From GBS-DC sp037442365 (GTDB lineage Bacteria > Armatimonadota > Fimbriimonadia > Fimbriimonadales > GBS-DC): a stretch of 35,139 bases of DNA. Position numbers and translations under genes: made by a program. The stretch is from the NCBI GenBank assembly GCA_037442365.1, contig JBBIQK010000031.1:1-35139 (forward strand), in the 5' to 3' direction. Shown here piece after piece: positions 14,772-22,852 of this stretch. Within the stretch, counting starts at the first letter, position 1. Each line of letters opens with the position of its first letter. The notes under the pieces are model-generated. The model worked only from the letters and a program-made list of their open reading frames with translations. It had not been told where the DNA came from and ran no database searches.

Positions 14772-15992
14772 CTACCGATCAATCTCGCCCAGCACGATGT
14801 CGATGCTGCCAATCAGTGCGACCATATCGGCGATGAGCCTGCCGACCGCCATTTTCTCCAGCGCCTGCAGGTTCATAAAGCTCGGCGCGCGGGTGTGCAT
14901 TCGATAGGGGCGATTCGTGCCGTCGCTCACAAAATAGAAGCCCAGCTCGCCCTTGGGCGATTCAATCGGCACATACGCCTCGCCGACAGGGGGGCGGAAG
15001 CCCTCCGTGTGGATCTTGAACCAGTGAATGAGCGACTCCATCGAGTTGTCAATCGCCTCGCGTGGGGGCGGGACAACCTTCAGGTCGCTGGTGTTAATCG
15101 GACCGCCAGGCAGCCCGTCAATCGCCTGCTGCAGGATTTTGAGGCTCTCGCGCATCTCCGCCATGCGCACCAGGTAGCGGTCGTACACATCGCCGTGCTT
15201 GCCGACGGGAATGTTGAACTCGAATTGCTCATAGCCGCTGTAGGGGTTGGACTTGCGGATGTCCCATGCGAAGCCCGTGGCGCGGATGTTGGGACCGCTC
15301 ACGCCCAGCGCGAAGCACTCTTCGGTGGTCAGCACGCCGATGCCCATCGTGCGCTCGCGCCAGATGGGGTTCTGCGTGAGCATGCCCTCGATATCGTCAA
15401 TCGCACGGGGCAGCTCCTTGAGCAGCTGGCGCAGGCGGTCTTCAAACCCGTCGGGCATGTCGCCGCGCAGCCCGCCCGGACAAATCCAGCTGGGCATCAT
15501 CCGCACGCCCGACATCATCTCGAACAGGTCCAGTATCTTCTCGCGCTCGCGGAAGGCGTAGAAGAAGATGGTCATCGCGCCCAGATCCATCGCATGCGTG
15601 CCAATCCACACCAGATGGCTCGCCAGCCGCGACAGCTCCGCCAGAATCACCCGCAGGTACTGCCCGCGCGGGGGAATCTCCACCCCCAGAATCTTCTCGA
15701 TGGAGAGTGAGAAGGCAAGGTTGTTGTTGTTTGCCGACAGGTAGTCCATGCGGTCGGTCATCGGGAGCGCTTTGTGATAGGTGAGGTACTCCGCCTCTTT
15801 CTCCATGCCCGTGTGCAGGTAGCCAATCACGCATTCCGCTTTGACGATGCGTTCCCCTTCCAGCTCGCACACGACGCGCAGCACGCCGTGGGTGCTGGGG
15901 TGCTGGGGACCCATATTGATAATCATCGTGCCCTCTTCGGTGCGCTCCACATGCGTAGCAACCGCTTCCGATGGAATATACGCCTGTCGCAT
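14772..15992 (-). CDS. nuoD: NADH-quinone oxidoreductase subunit D
   Basis: A 406-residue 49-kDa-type subunit of respiratory complex I, located in the peripheral arm near the quinone site. ATG 15992 (MRQAYIPSEA) is preferred; a TACAAT box lies 9 bases upstream and no ribosome binding site supports the longer frame. Family motifs are MGPQHPSTHGVLRVVCELEG, IGYLHTGMEKEAEYLTY, YLSANNNNLAFSLSIEKILG, GTHAMDLGAMTIFFYAFRER and the C-terminal GSIDIVLGEIDR. The hydrogenase-type cysteines are absent, as expected for NuoD. No other nuo gene is adjacent, which is unusual, so the rest of complex I must be elsewhere. ligA follows downstream. Confidence 0.97.
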   Translation of the reverse strand: MRQAYIPSEAVATHVERTEEGTMIINMGPQHPSTHGVLRVVCELEGERIVKAECVIGYLHTGMEKEAEYLTYHKALPMTDRMDYLSANNNNLAFSLSIEKILGVEIPPRGQYLRVILAELSRLASHLVWIGTHAMDLGAMTIFFYAFREREKILDLFEMMSGVRMMPSWICPGGLRGDMPDGFEDRLRQLLKELPRAIDDIEGMLTQNPIWRERTMGIGVLTTEECFALGVSGPNIRATGFAWDIRKSNPYSGYEQFEFNIPVGKHGDVYDRYLVRMAEMRESLKILQQAIDGLPGGPINTSDLKVVPPPREAIDNSMESLIHWFKIHTEGFRPPVGEAYVPIESPKGELGFYFVSDGTNRPYRMHTRAPSFMNLQALEKMAVGRLIADMVALIGSIDIVLGEIDR

Positions 15993-16045
15993 AGCGGGAG
16001 AATTGTACCCTGTGGGTATACTCTCGCGTGGAGGTGAGGCAACCG

Positions 16046-16708
16046 ATGAATCGCGAGTTTGTGGCGCTGGCACAGGACAAGTTGCGCGATTTGCAGATGG
16101 AGGCGCGCGCCGAGGGCGTGCGGCTGGGCGAACTGCGCAAAATCAACAAGGACTTCGCCAACGCCTACCGCTTCCGACGCATGACGGTCTACTACAAAGA
16201 GCCGTTCAAGCTCCGTCTGGAGTCGGAGGTGCAATCGCAACGGATTACCTACATTTTGAATGCGGGTCAGAAACTGGTGCTTGCCCCGCGTCAGCGCGTG
16301 CGCGAGGATGTGCGCAACTCGCCGGGCAAGCAGCAGACGCCGATGGACTTCGGCTTCTTCACGCCGTCGGTCGCGCGCCAGTTCGATGTGAAATTTTTGC
16401 GCGAGGAGCGCGAGAACGGCGCGCCCTATCTGGTGTACGAGCTGCAGTGGAACTACGGCGACGACGACGCGCGGCACATCGTGTGGATAGACCCCGAGAA
16501 ACGCTATTCGGCGCGGCGCGTGTGGTACAGCCGCACCGGACGCTACCGCGCCCGATTCGAATACAAAGACCCCGTGCAAGCCGCGCCCGGAATCTGGATC
16601 CCCAGCAAGGTAGAGGTCTATAATGTCGACCAGCGCTTCGGCGGGCGCACGGTGAACACCAATATTCGCGTCAATCAGGGACTGGATGACCAGCTCTTCC
16701 GCGTCTGA
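16046..16708 (+). CDS. LolA-like fold protein without signal peptide
   Basis: A 220-residue protein starting at ATG 16046, with GGAGGTGAGG at 16030-16039 upstream; the promoter TATACT lies at about 16017-16022. The pattern of long alternating strands resembles the LolA/LolB-like outer-membrane lipoprotein-sorting fold (YRFRRMTVYYKEPFKLRLES, QRITYILNAGQKLVLA, RHIVWIDPEKRYSARRVWYS, GRYRARFEYKDPVQ, GIWIPSKVEVYN). Unlike true LolA it has no export signal, so its place in the cell is unclear. It overlaps the next methyltransferase gene by 23 bases. Family assignment is by pattern and moderate in confidence. Confidence 0.6.
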   Translation: MNREFVALAQDKLRDLQMEARAEGVRLGELRKINKDFANAYRFRRMTVYYKEPFKLRLESEVQSQRITYILNAGQKLVLAPRQRVREDVRNSPGKQQTPMDFGFFTPSVARQFDVKFLREERENGAPYLVYELQWNYGDDDARHIVWIDPEKRYSARRVWYSRTGRYRARFEYKDPVQAAPGIWIPSKVEVYNVDQRFGGRTVNTNIRVNQGLDDQLFRV

Positions 16709-17444
16709 ACCCTTCGCAGCGGTCGCGCCCTATTACGATCAGCTGATGCAGAGCATCCCCTACCTGTGGTGGATGCACTATGTGGAGACGCTGCTGGACT
16801 ACTTCGACCGCCCCGCGCAGAAGATTCTGGACCTGTGCTGCGGCACGGGCAATTTGAGCGAGCTGCTGGCGATGAGCGGCTACGAGGTGGTGGGCGTAGA
16901 CCGCTCCGCAGCGATGATTGAGCAGGCGATACGCAAGGCAGAGCAGCATCAGTCACGGGTGCGCTACTGCGTGCAGGACGCCGCCGCGCTGGAACTGGGC
17001 GAGACTTTCGACGGCATCGTGAGCCTGTTTGACAGCCTCAACAACATCACCGAGCCAGAACGGTTCGCGGAAGCGATGCGCCGCGCCTATCGGCATCTGA
17101 ACCCCGACGGAATCTTCATCTTCGACCTGAACACGGAGTACGCCTTCGTGCGCAAAATGTTCGACCAGACGCTGCTGGAGCCGAGCGCGCCGCTGCGCTA
17201 CCGCTGGCGCAGCCAGTACGACCGCGAGACGCGCTTGTGTACGGTGCAGATGGAGTTCTGGGTACGCGAGGGCGCTGGAGAGCGCTACTTCACTGAGATT
17301 CACACCCAGCGCGCCTATACGGAGAGCGAGGTGCGCGAAATGCTCTATGCGGCGGGCTTCCCGGAGGTGCATGTGCTGGACGCCTACACGCTCCATCCCC
17401 CTGAACGGCGGAGCGATCGGGTGTTTTATGTGGCATTGCGGTGA
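16686..17444 (+). CDS. Class I SAM-dependent methyltransferase
   Basis: A 252-residue methyltransferase with a Rossmann fold. Motif I is ILDLCCGTGNL (47-57), motif II the acidic strand VVGVDRSAAMIEQA, then CVQDAAALELGETFDGIVSLFDSLNNI (motifs III and IV) and the post-IV helix FAEAMRRAYRHLNPDGIFIFDLN. A β-rich insertion (FWVREGAGERYFTEIHTQRAYTESEVREML) is typical of the methyltransferase-25 type acting on small molecules or quinone-like substrates; the substrate cannot be told. It overlaps the preceding gene and is co-transcribed with it. Confidence 0.88.
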   Translation: MTSSSASEPFAAVAPYYDQLMQSIPYLWWMHYVETLLDYFDRPAQKILDLCCGTGNLSELLAMSGYEVVGVDRSAAMIEQAIRKAEQHQSRVRYCVQDAAALELGETFDGIVSLFDSLNNITEPERFAEAMRRAYRHLNPDGIFIFDLNTEYAFVRKMFDQTLLEPSAPLRYRWRSQYDRETRLCTVQMEFWVREGAGERYFTEIHTQRAYTESEVREMLYAAGFPEVHVLDAYTLHPPERRSDRVFYVALR

Positions 17445-17450
17445 AAACGC

Positions 17451-17816
17451 TTAACTCGCCTGCGCACGAGACAGCAACTCATCGATAAGGCGGGTCAGAA
17501 ATTTGGTTTTCTCATCCAGCCGAACGCGCACGACATAGCCTGCGGCATAGCCGCGCACGATGTCTATCCTCGGATCGTCCAGAATCACCATTGGCGCGTC
17601 TCGCCAGACGCTCTGTTGCAGGGAGGCGATGATCTCCGCGACGGCAGATTCATCTCCACGCAACGCGGTGGCGTCAATAAAAACAAGCGTGGGCACACAC
17701 TTGTCCGTAAGGTCGCAAACACTGCCCACGCGGATGTTGGCGGGACGCTTGCCAATCGCAAGTTCCACGGCTCGCTTACCGCGCCCACCAGCGGGGACGA
17801 TCGCTATTTCCAGCAC
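17451..17816 (-). CDS. Degenerate receiver-like (CheY-fold) protein
   Basis: A 121-residue protein. A GTG start at 17816 is supported by GGAG eight bases upstream, which overlaps the end of the dehydrogenase gene. The strand-helix order matches a response-regulator receiver: strand 1 EIAIVPAGG, strand 3 VPTLVFIDATA with an Asp at the phosphorylation position, strand 4 APMVILDDP, and the end GYVVRVRLDEKTKFLTRLIDELL. The usual acidic pair after strand 1 is replaced by PAGG and the conserved Lys is not clear, so it is probably an atypical receiver that may not be phosphorylated. The call rests on pattern only. It is the last gene of the operon with the aldehyde dehydrogenase. Confidence 0.5.
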   Translation of the reverse strand: MLEIAIVPAGGRGKRAVELAIGKRPANIRVGSVCDLTDKCVPTLVFIDATALRGDESAVAEIIASLQQSVWRDAPMVILDDPRIDIVRGYAAGYVVRVRLDEKTKFLTRLIDELLSRAQAS

Positions 17817-17820
17817 TTCG

Positions 17821-19191
17821 CTACTCCACGATATACACCGTCTTGATATTCACAAACTCGCGCAAGCCGAACACGCTCAGCTCGCGTCCGAATCCGCTCT
17901 CGCGCACGCCGCCAAACGGCAGGCGTGGGTCGGAAAACACATGGTGATTGACGAACGCGCTGCCGACCTCGAGGCGATTGCAGGCGATGTCCTCGCCGAC
18001 GCGCAGGTTCTCGGTGAACACGCTCGCGCCCAGCCCGTAGCGCGTGGCGTTAGCAACCTGCACGGCTTCGTAGCGGCTGTTGACCGGATAAATCGGCGCG
18101 ACGGGTCCAAAAGTCTCCTCGCTCCAGACGGGCATCGTCGGCGCGATATTGGTGAGCACAGTCGGCGGGTAGAAGTAGCCCTTGCCGCCGGGGAGAGCGC
18201 CGCCCAGTCGCACCTCCGCACCCATCTCGACGCTCTCCTGCACCTGGCGGTGCAGGTTCTCGCGCAGGTCGGCGCGCGCCAGCGGGCCGAGGTCGGTCGC
18301 CTCGTCGCGCGGGTCGCCCATGCGCAGCGCACGGCTCTGCTCGAGAAACCGCTCCACGAAGTCGTCGTACACCAGCGAGTCGACGATGAAGCGTTTGATG
18401 GCGATACAGCTCTGTCCCGTGTTCTGGTAGCGTCCCTGAATGCACTGGGGCACGGCGCGGCTCAGGTCGGCGTCGTGCAGGATCAGCGCGGCGTCGCTGC
18501 CGCCCAGCTCCAGCACGCACTTTTTGAGCGATTCGCCCGCCAGCCGCGCCACCTCCCGTCCCGCGCACGTGCTGCCCGTGAAGGTCACCGCCGCAATCGC
18601 GGGATGGCGAATCACCTCGGGAATCATCTCCGTCTCGGCGAGCAGGGGGAACAGCAACTGCTCCTCGCTGTCGCTCTGGTCGAAGGCGTCTTTGAGCATC
18701 AGGGCGCAGGTGGGCGTGCTGGGCGCGGGCTTGACCACGACCACATTCCCCGCGGCGATCGCGGGCGCGGCAAAGCGCACCACCTGCCAGAAGGGGAAGT
18801 TCCATGGCATAATCGCCAGTATCACACCCAGCGGCTGAAAGGCGACATAGCTCTTGTCGGCTTCGGTCTCCACCTCGATGGGCTGAAGCATGCGTTCGAG
18901 GTTGTTCGCGAAGTATTCCAGCCCACGAGCGCACTTTTCGATTTCGGCGCGCGCCTGCTTGATGGGCTTGCCCATTTCAAGGGTAATCTGCTGGGCGTAG
19001 GTTTCGAGGTCGTCGCGCAGCGCCTGCGCGACGCTGGTGAGGGCGCGGGCGCGTTCGGCGGGGGTCGTCTCGCGCCAGCGCAGGAACGCCAGCCGCGCCA
19101 TCGCCAGACGCGCCTCGATGTCGTCCCAACTGTCCGCGGGATATTCCCGAATAACCTCTTCCGTGTACGGATTGCGCGAAATGAACGGCAT
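17821..19191 (-). CDS. Aldehyde dehydrogenase, succinate-semialdehyde dehydrogenase type
   Basis: A 456-residue NAD(P)-dependent aldehyde dehydrogenase. Start ATG 19191 overlaps the stop of the upstream gene by one base (TGATG). Landmarks are N131 in MPWNFPFW, the cofactor-binding loop VTFTGSTCAGREVA, the general base E228 in VLELGGSDAAL, nucleophile C262 in NTGQSCIAIKRFIV, and EETFGPVAPIYPV. The ending FGRELSVFGLREFVNIKTV is characteristic of the YneI/Sad group, which oxidises succinate semialdehyde to succinate. The length is as expected. Substrate is inferred from subgroup features only. It is translationally coupled to a β-barrel protein gene with no obvious metabolic link. Confidence 0.92.
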   Translation of the reverse strand: MPFISRNPYTEEVIREYPADSWDDIEARLAMARLAFLRWRETTPAERARALTSVAQALRDDLETYAQQITLEMGKPIKQARAEIEKCARGLEYFANNLERMLQPIEVETEADKSYVAFQPLGVILAIMPWNFPFWQVVRFAAPAIAAGNVVVVKPAPSTPTCALMLKDAFDQSDSEEQLLFPLLAETEMIPEVIRHPAIAAVTFTGSTCAGREVARLAGESLKKCVLELGGSDAALILHDADLSRAVPQCIQGRYQNTGQSCIAIKRFIVDSLVYDDFVERFLEQSRALRMGDPRDEATDLGPLARADLRENLHRQVQESVEMGAEVRLGGALPGGKGYFYPPTVLTNIAPTMPVWSEETFGPVAPIYPVNSRYEAVQVANATRYGLGASVFTENLRVGEDIACNRLEVGSAFVNHHVFSDPRLPFGGVRESGFGRELSVFGLREFVNIKTVYIVE

Positions 19192-20276
19192 CAGAAGTTC
19201 AGCGTGCGCGACACGACCACAGGCAGCGAGTCGGAGTAGGCGATGTTGAACCCGCCGAGCCCCAGTCCCGCGGTCCAGCCCGTTTTGGAAGCGTAGCCTG
19301 TGCGGAGCGCAATCCCGCCCAGCCGCTGCTCGTAGCCCAGCCGAATCTCGCCCTTGCCCGCGTTGTTGCCGATGTCGATAAAGTCCACAGCAATCAGCGA
19401 TCCCGTCTCCAGCTCGACGGCGATGCCTGCGTGGTAGGTGCGATTGAGCGGCTTGAAGTTGAACACCTGCCCGTCGCGGTTGGTCGCCTGAAACCGAATG
19501 TTCGGCTCGATGAAGTTCTCCACGACCAGCGCGAGGGTATAGGTTTGGTCGCCTGTCGGTCGCCACAGGAATCCAAGGTCAACGCCTGTCGCGCTGAATT
19601 CGCGGTAGTCGCGTCCCTGCAGTTCGGGTGCGCGGGTGGCGTTGCTGCCCGCCTGCAGCTGCGCCTGATCGGCGAAGTAGTGCGTGTAGTAGAGTTTCAG
19701 GTTGCGCAGGCGCACGCCGACGGCGAGGTCGCCCTGCTCGGAGGGCAAGCGCACGCCCGCCGTGATGTCGGGCAGGCTCACCACGCCCACGGCAATCACA
19801 TCGGCGCGAGAGTTAGCAGGGATATTCTCAGGGTTGCCGTCCGTGCGCGCCCAGTTCTGCAGCGGCGCGTTCGGCAGCAGGCGCGCGTCCACAATCCCGC
19901 CCATAGAAATCCCGACGCCGCTGGCAATCACGCCCAAATCGCCCGTCAACAGCAGGCGCGTGTCCTGACCCGCATATTTGCGCAACAGTCCTGCGGCGGT
20001 CGCGATGTCCGCCGCGCTCCCCTGCTGAATCTCGAGATCGTCAATCAGGCGGTTGAGGGATGCGCCCTGCGCCGTCGTGTCGATGTTGCCTGCGCCAAAG
20101 CGGAAGCCCTGCACATAGGCAATCACCGCGGGGTTCTGGAACGACTGCGCGGTCGGGCGACGGATGACCGCCAGCCCCGCGCCGCCCATCCCCGCCGACG
20201 ACGAGCCGCCAAACGATAGGTCTGCCCAAACGGGCAACGCGAATACACTCAGCAACCAGATGGCAATCCTTCGCAT
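19191..20276 (-). CDS. Outer-membrane β-barrel protein, TraF/FadL-like
   Basis: A 361-residue exported protein. ATG 20276 is chosen because GGAGG precedes it and a signal peptide follows (MRRIAIWLLSVFALPVWA, then DLSFGG). The N-terminal plug-like segment SSAGMGGAGLAVIRRPTAQSF with QNPAVIAY resembles the TraF_2 and FadL-type porin families. The rest is a series of amphipathic strands ending in a terminal aromatic residue (VVSRTLNF), as for outer-membrane barrels. Two polar interstrand stretches (LLPNAPLQNWARTDGNPENI and QAGSNATRAPELQGRDYREF) fit surface loops. It implies an outer membrane in this organism. The function, transport or structural, is unknown. Confidence 0.75.
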   Translation of the reverse strand: MRRIAIWLLSVFALPVWADLSFGGSSSAGMGGAGLAVIRRPTAQSFQNPAVIAYVQGFRFGAGNIDTTAQGASLNRLIDDLEIQQGSAADIATAAGLLRKYAGQDTRLLLTGDLGVIASGVGISMGGIVDARLLPNAPLQNWARTDGNPENIPANSRADVIAVGVVSLPDITAGVRLPSEQGDLAVGVRLRNLKLYYTHYFADQAQLQAGSNATRAPELQGRDYREFSATGVDLGFLWRPTGDQTYTLALVVENFIEPNIRFQATNRDGQVFNFKPLNRTYHAGIAVELETGSLIAVDFIDIGNNAGKGEIRLGYEQRLGGIALRTGYASKTGWTAGLGLGGFNIAYSDSLPVVVSRTLNF

Positions 20277-20360
20277 CAGGAATTCCTCCACGAATAGACA
20301 ATTCGCAGAGCGCGGATACTCTCCTGCCTGCGCCCCCTGCAAAATTGGGGGGCGCGCGCC

Positions 20361-20366
20361 TACAAT
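20361..20366 (+). promoter_or_regulatory. -10 box upstream of the glgA operon
   Basis: TACAAT at 20361-20366 lies upstream of the unknown gene that precedes glgA, with predicted transcription start near 20373. No clear -35 element is seen; the upstream bases are a GC-rich run. Confidence 0.35.
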
Positions 20367-20392
20367 TCAGAGGGCGTCACTACGCCTATGGA

Positions 20393-21031
20393 GTGCTGAA
20401 GCGGGAGCTTCCGCAATCAGTGCTCCCAAAAGTGGCGATGAGTGTTGCATTTATTGACCAGGCAAGCGGTTTGCGGGCGCGGGTGTCGGCGCACAACCCC
20501 CTGCGCCTGCCTATGCTGTACGCCGATTTCCTGCTCTTTTCTGGGGCGCAGGTGCGGCTCCCGCCGACGACGCTGGTGTGGCACTGGCGTCCGCGCGTCG
20601 CGCCCGCCGTCGGGTGGGATTTGCAGTCGCGCCTGCATGTAGTGGGCAGTCCCGCGCAGTTCGACCTACTGGAGTTCCAGCGGTGGCGCGCCCTGTTTCC
20701 CGAGTGGCGGCTGGTGGGGCGGCGACTGGAGCTGCTGCAAATCGCCGATGTCGCCTGCATCTGGCTCAAAACGGGCGTGGAATTGACCCCGCGCCTGCAC
20801 ATTCTGCTGGGCTGGCTCTGCAGAAGCCGACCTCAGATGCCAATAATTCTGGCAGGTATCGGGAGCGGCGCCGCGCAGCGAATTCAACAGTGGGTGCATT
20901 CCAGGTATCCTCTGGAGTGCTTGACGCAGGAGCAGGCAATTCTGCGGGGCAGCCCGCCTGCGGAGGGCTACGCGCGACTCCTCCACTGGGCGTCGGCGTC
21001 CCAGCGCACTGAAGTGGCATCCGAGTTGTAG
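20393..21031 (+). CDS. Hypothetical protein upstream of glycogen synthase
   Basis: A protein of about 212 residues if started at GTG 20393, or 197 at ATG 20438 (MSVAFIDQASG); no ribosome binding site decides, and the -10 box at 20361 rules out the earlier TTG at 20345. It ends 9 bases before glgA, so the two are co-transcribed. The sequence alternates strands and helices (LRLPMLYADFLLFSGAQVRL, HVVGSPAQFDLLEFQRWRAL, LTPRLHILLGWLC, MPIILAGIGSGAAQRIQQWV) and may be an α/β protein. I recognise no family and no catalytic motif. The genomic link to glycogen synthesis is the only functional hint. Confidence 0.65.
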   Translation: MLKRELPQSVLPKVAMSVAFIDQASGLRARVSAHNPLRLPMLYADFLLFSGAQVRLPPTTLVWHWRPRVAPAVGWDLQSRLHVVGSPAQFDLLEFQRWRALFPEWRLVGRRLELLQIADVACIWLKTGVELTPRLHILLGWLCRSRPQMPIILAGIGSGAAQRIQQWVHSRYPLECLTQEQAILRGSPPAEGYARLLHWASASQRTEVASEL

Positions 21032-21040
21032 GAGGTATGT

Positions 21041-22531
21041 ATGCAAGAGCAATCCTTTCGTATTCTGATGATTTCGGCGGAGGTTGCGCCATTAGCGAAG
21101 GTTGGCGGCTTGGCAGATGTTGCGGGCGCGCTGCCCAAAGCCCTGCTTCAATACGGACACGACGCGCGAATCCTCATGCCCGCCTACCCGATGATAGAAT
21201 CGGACACACGCTGGCAGATTGAGCCACAAACGCAGTTTCAGGTCGCCATCCGCCCCGACTGGACGGAGACCGCGACCGTCTCCCAGCTGACCCTGCCGTC
21301 GGGTGTGCGCGTCTATCTGCTGCGGGTGGGCGACTGGTTCGCCAACGCGACGGAGTCGACGAAGGTGTACGCCGTGGACCCGCGCGCGTATGTCGCGTTC
21401 TGCCGCGCCGCGGTGGAATGGCTTGCGCGTCATTCCGACTGGACGCCGCAGGTGGTTCACTGCAACGACTGGCACACCGCGCTGGTTCCCGTCTACCTGC
21501 GCACGCACCGCACCGAGCGCACCGACCCGCTGGCGACCGTGTTCACGATTCATAATCTCGCGTATCAGGGCGTGTTCGAACAGGCGTTCTTCGGCGAGCT
21601 GGGGCTGCCAGATTACCTGTTCGACATCGAGGGGCTGGAGTTCTACGGCAAGGTGAATCTGATGAAGGGAGCACTGCTCTACAGCGACCGCATCAACACG
21701 GTCAGCCCGACCTATGCCGCCGAGATTCAGACGCCCGAATACGGCGAGCGGCTGGAGGGGCTGCTGCGCCGCCTCGCCGACGAACGCCGCCTGTCGGGCA
21801 TCCTCAACGGCATCGACTACGACGAATGGAACCCCGAAACGGACCCGCACATCCCCGCGCACTACGCCGCGACGAACCTGCAGGGCAAGGCGACCTGTAA
21901 GGCGGAGTTGCAGCAGGCGTGCGGCTGGCAGCCCGACCCCAGCAAGGCGGTGATTGGGCTGGTCTCGCGCCTGACCGACCAGAAGGGGCTCGACCTCATC
22001 AAGGCGCTGGGCGCGAAGCTGCTGCAGATGCCCATTCAATTCGTGCTGCTGGGCACGGGCGACCCCGCGTATGAGCGATTCTTCCGCTCGCAACACAAGC
22101 GGCATCGCGCAAAAGTGCATGCGACCATCGGCTTCGACAACGCCTGGGCGCACCGCATCTATGCAGGCGCGGATATGTTCCTGATGCCCTCACGCTTCGA
22201 ACCATGCGGACTGGGGCAGATGATTAGTTTAAGGTATGGAACAATTCCCATAGTGCGACAGACAGGCGGATTAGCGGACAGCATCGCACCGTATGACTCC
22301 GCGCGCGGCACGGGCAACGGGTTTGTGTTCCGCGAATACAGACCCGACGCGCTCCACGAAGCAGTGCATCAGGCAGTGGAAGCGTTCCAGAACGCTCAGG
22401 GGTGGCGCACACTTGTGGCGCGTGTGATGCAGCAGGACTGGTCGTGGAGTCGCTCGGCAGGCGCGTATAGCACGCTTTATGCGGAGTCGCTGGAGTTGCG
22501 CGCGGGGCGTGCGCCCGCCTACTCACGCTGA
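21041..22531 (+). CDS. glgA: Glycogen synthase (ADP-glucose type)
   Basis: A 496-residue GT5 glycosyltransferase that extends α-1,4-glucan from ADP-glucose. AGGAGG sits 6 bases before ATG 21041. The N-terminal domain has the substrate-binding K20-VGGLADV motif and the partner strand RILMISAEVAPLA. HCNDWHTALVPVYL, TIHNLAYQGVF and NTVSPTYAAEI are conserved family blocks. The C-terminal domain has GLVSRLTDQKGLDL, the catalytic-site loop PSRFEPCGLGQMISLRYGTI and RQTGGLADSI. The length is normal for bacterial GlgA. Storage-polymer synthesis in the cytoplasm is expected; glgC and glgB are not in the window. Confidence 0.98.
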   Translation: MQEQSFRILMISAEVAPLAKVGGLADVAGALPKALLQYGHDARILMPAYPMIESDTRWQIEPQTQFQVAIRPDWTETATVSQLTLPSGVRVYLLRVGDWFANATESTKVYAVDPRAYVAFCRAAVEWLARHSDWTPQVVHCNDWHTALVPVYLRTHRTERTDPLATVFTIHNLAYQGVFEQAFFGELGLPDYLFDIEGLEFYGKVNLMKGALLYSDRINTVSPTYAAEIQTPEYGERLEGLLRRLADERRLSGILNGIDYDEWNPETDPHIPAHYAATNLQGKATCKAELQQACGWQPDPSKAVIGLVSRLTDQKGLDLIKALGAKLLQMPIQFVLLGTGDPAYERFFRSQHKRHRAKVHATIGFDNAWAHRIYAGADMFLMPSRFEPCGLGQMISLRYGTIPIVRQTGGLADSIAPYDSARGTGNGFVFREYRPDALHEAVHQAVEAFQNAQGWRTLVARVMQQDWSWSRSAGAYSTLYAESLELRAGRAPAYSR

Positions 22532-22582
22532 CGGTCGCCATCCAGGCGCGCCCGCGGCTCCTGGAGGAACGCATGAGAACGC

Positions 22583-22852
22583 ATGAACTGGACGGTCGTG
22601 CCCCGCATCACGGGCGGGCTGGGCTGTATGATTGTGCTGGTGCTGGGCATCGCCTCAGGGGTGGAGCCGCTGCTCTGCACCCTGCGCGGGCTGATTGGCG
22701 GCATGGTCGGCTGGATTGCCGGCGCGCTCTGGGCGGCAGTGATGAGCCAGCTCCTGCCCCCCGAAGCGACCGCCGCCCCCGAACCGCCCGCGTCCGCGCC
22801 TGCGACTGCCGACGAGACCGACACGGAATCGTCCCAGCAGGAGGCGGCATGA
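22583..22852 (+). CDS. Small membrane protein
   Basis: An 89-residue protein with two hydrophobic segments (GLGCMIVLVLGIASGVEPLL at 12-31 and GLIGGMVGWIAGALWAAVMS at 36-55), then an acidic, Ala/Pro-rich tail. GGAGG lies at 22562-22566; ATG 22573 is nearer to it but reads an implausible frame, so ATG 22583 is chosen. The stop TGA overlaps a following ATG as ATGA, suggesting coupled translation of a downstream frame. No family is recognised. It stands between glgA and the sigma factor gene. Confidence 0.65.
   Translation: MNWTVVPRITGGLGCMIVLVLGIASGVEPLLCTLRGLIGGMVGWIAGALWAAVMSQLLPPEATAAPEPPASAPATADETDTESSQQEAA

Noticed and set aside
17560..19239. Long plus-strand open frame of 559 codons opposite the dehydrogenase
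   Set aside because: It is the antisense of a clear aldehyde dehydrogenase; long antisense frames are expected at high GC, and no family motifs are present.
22573..22848. Open frame starting at ATG 22573 nearest to GGAGG
   Set aside because: Its product is low-complexity Arg/Gly/Ala-rich, while the overlapping frame from 22583 encodes a sensible membrane protein. The part from 22849 onward is treated separately.
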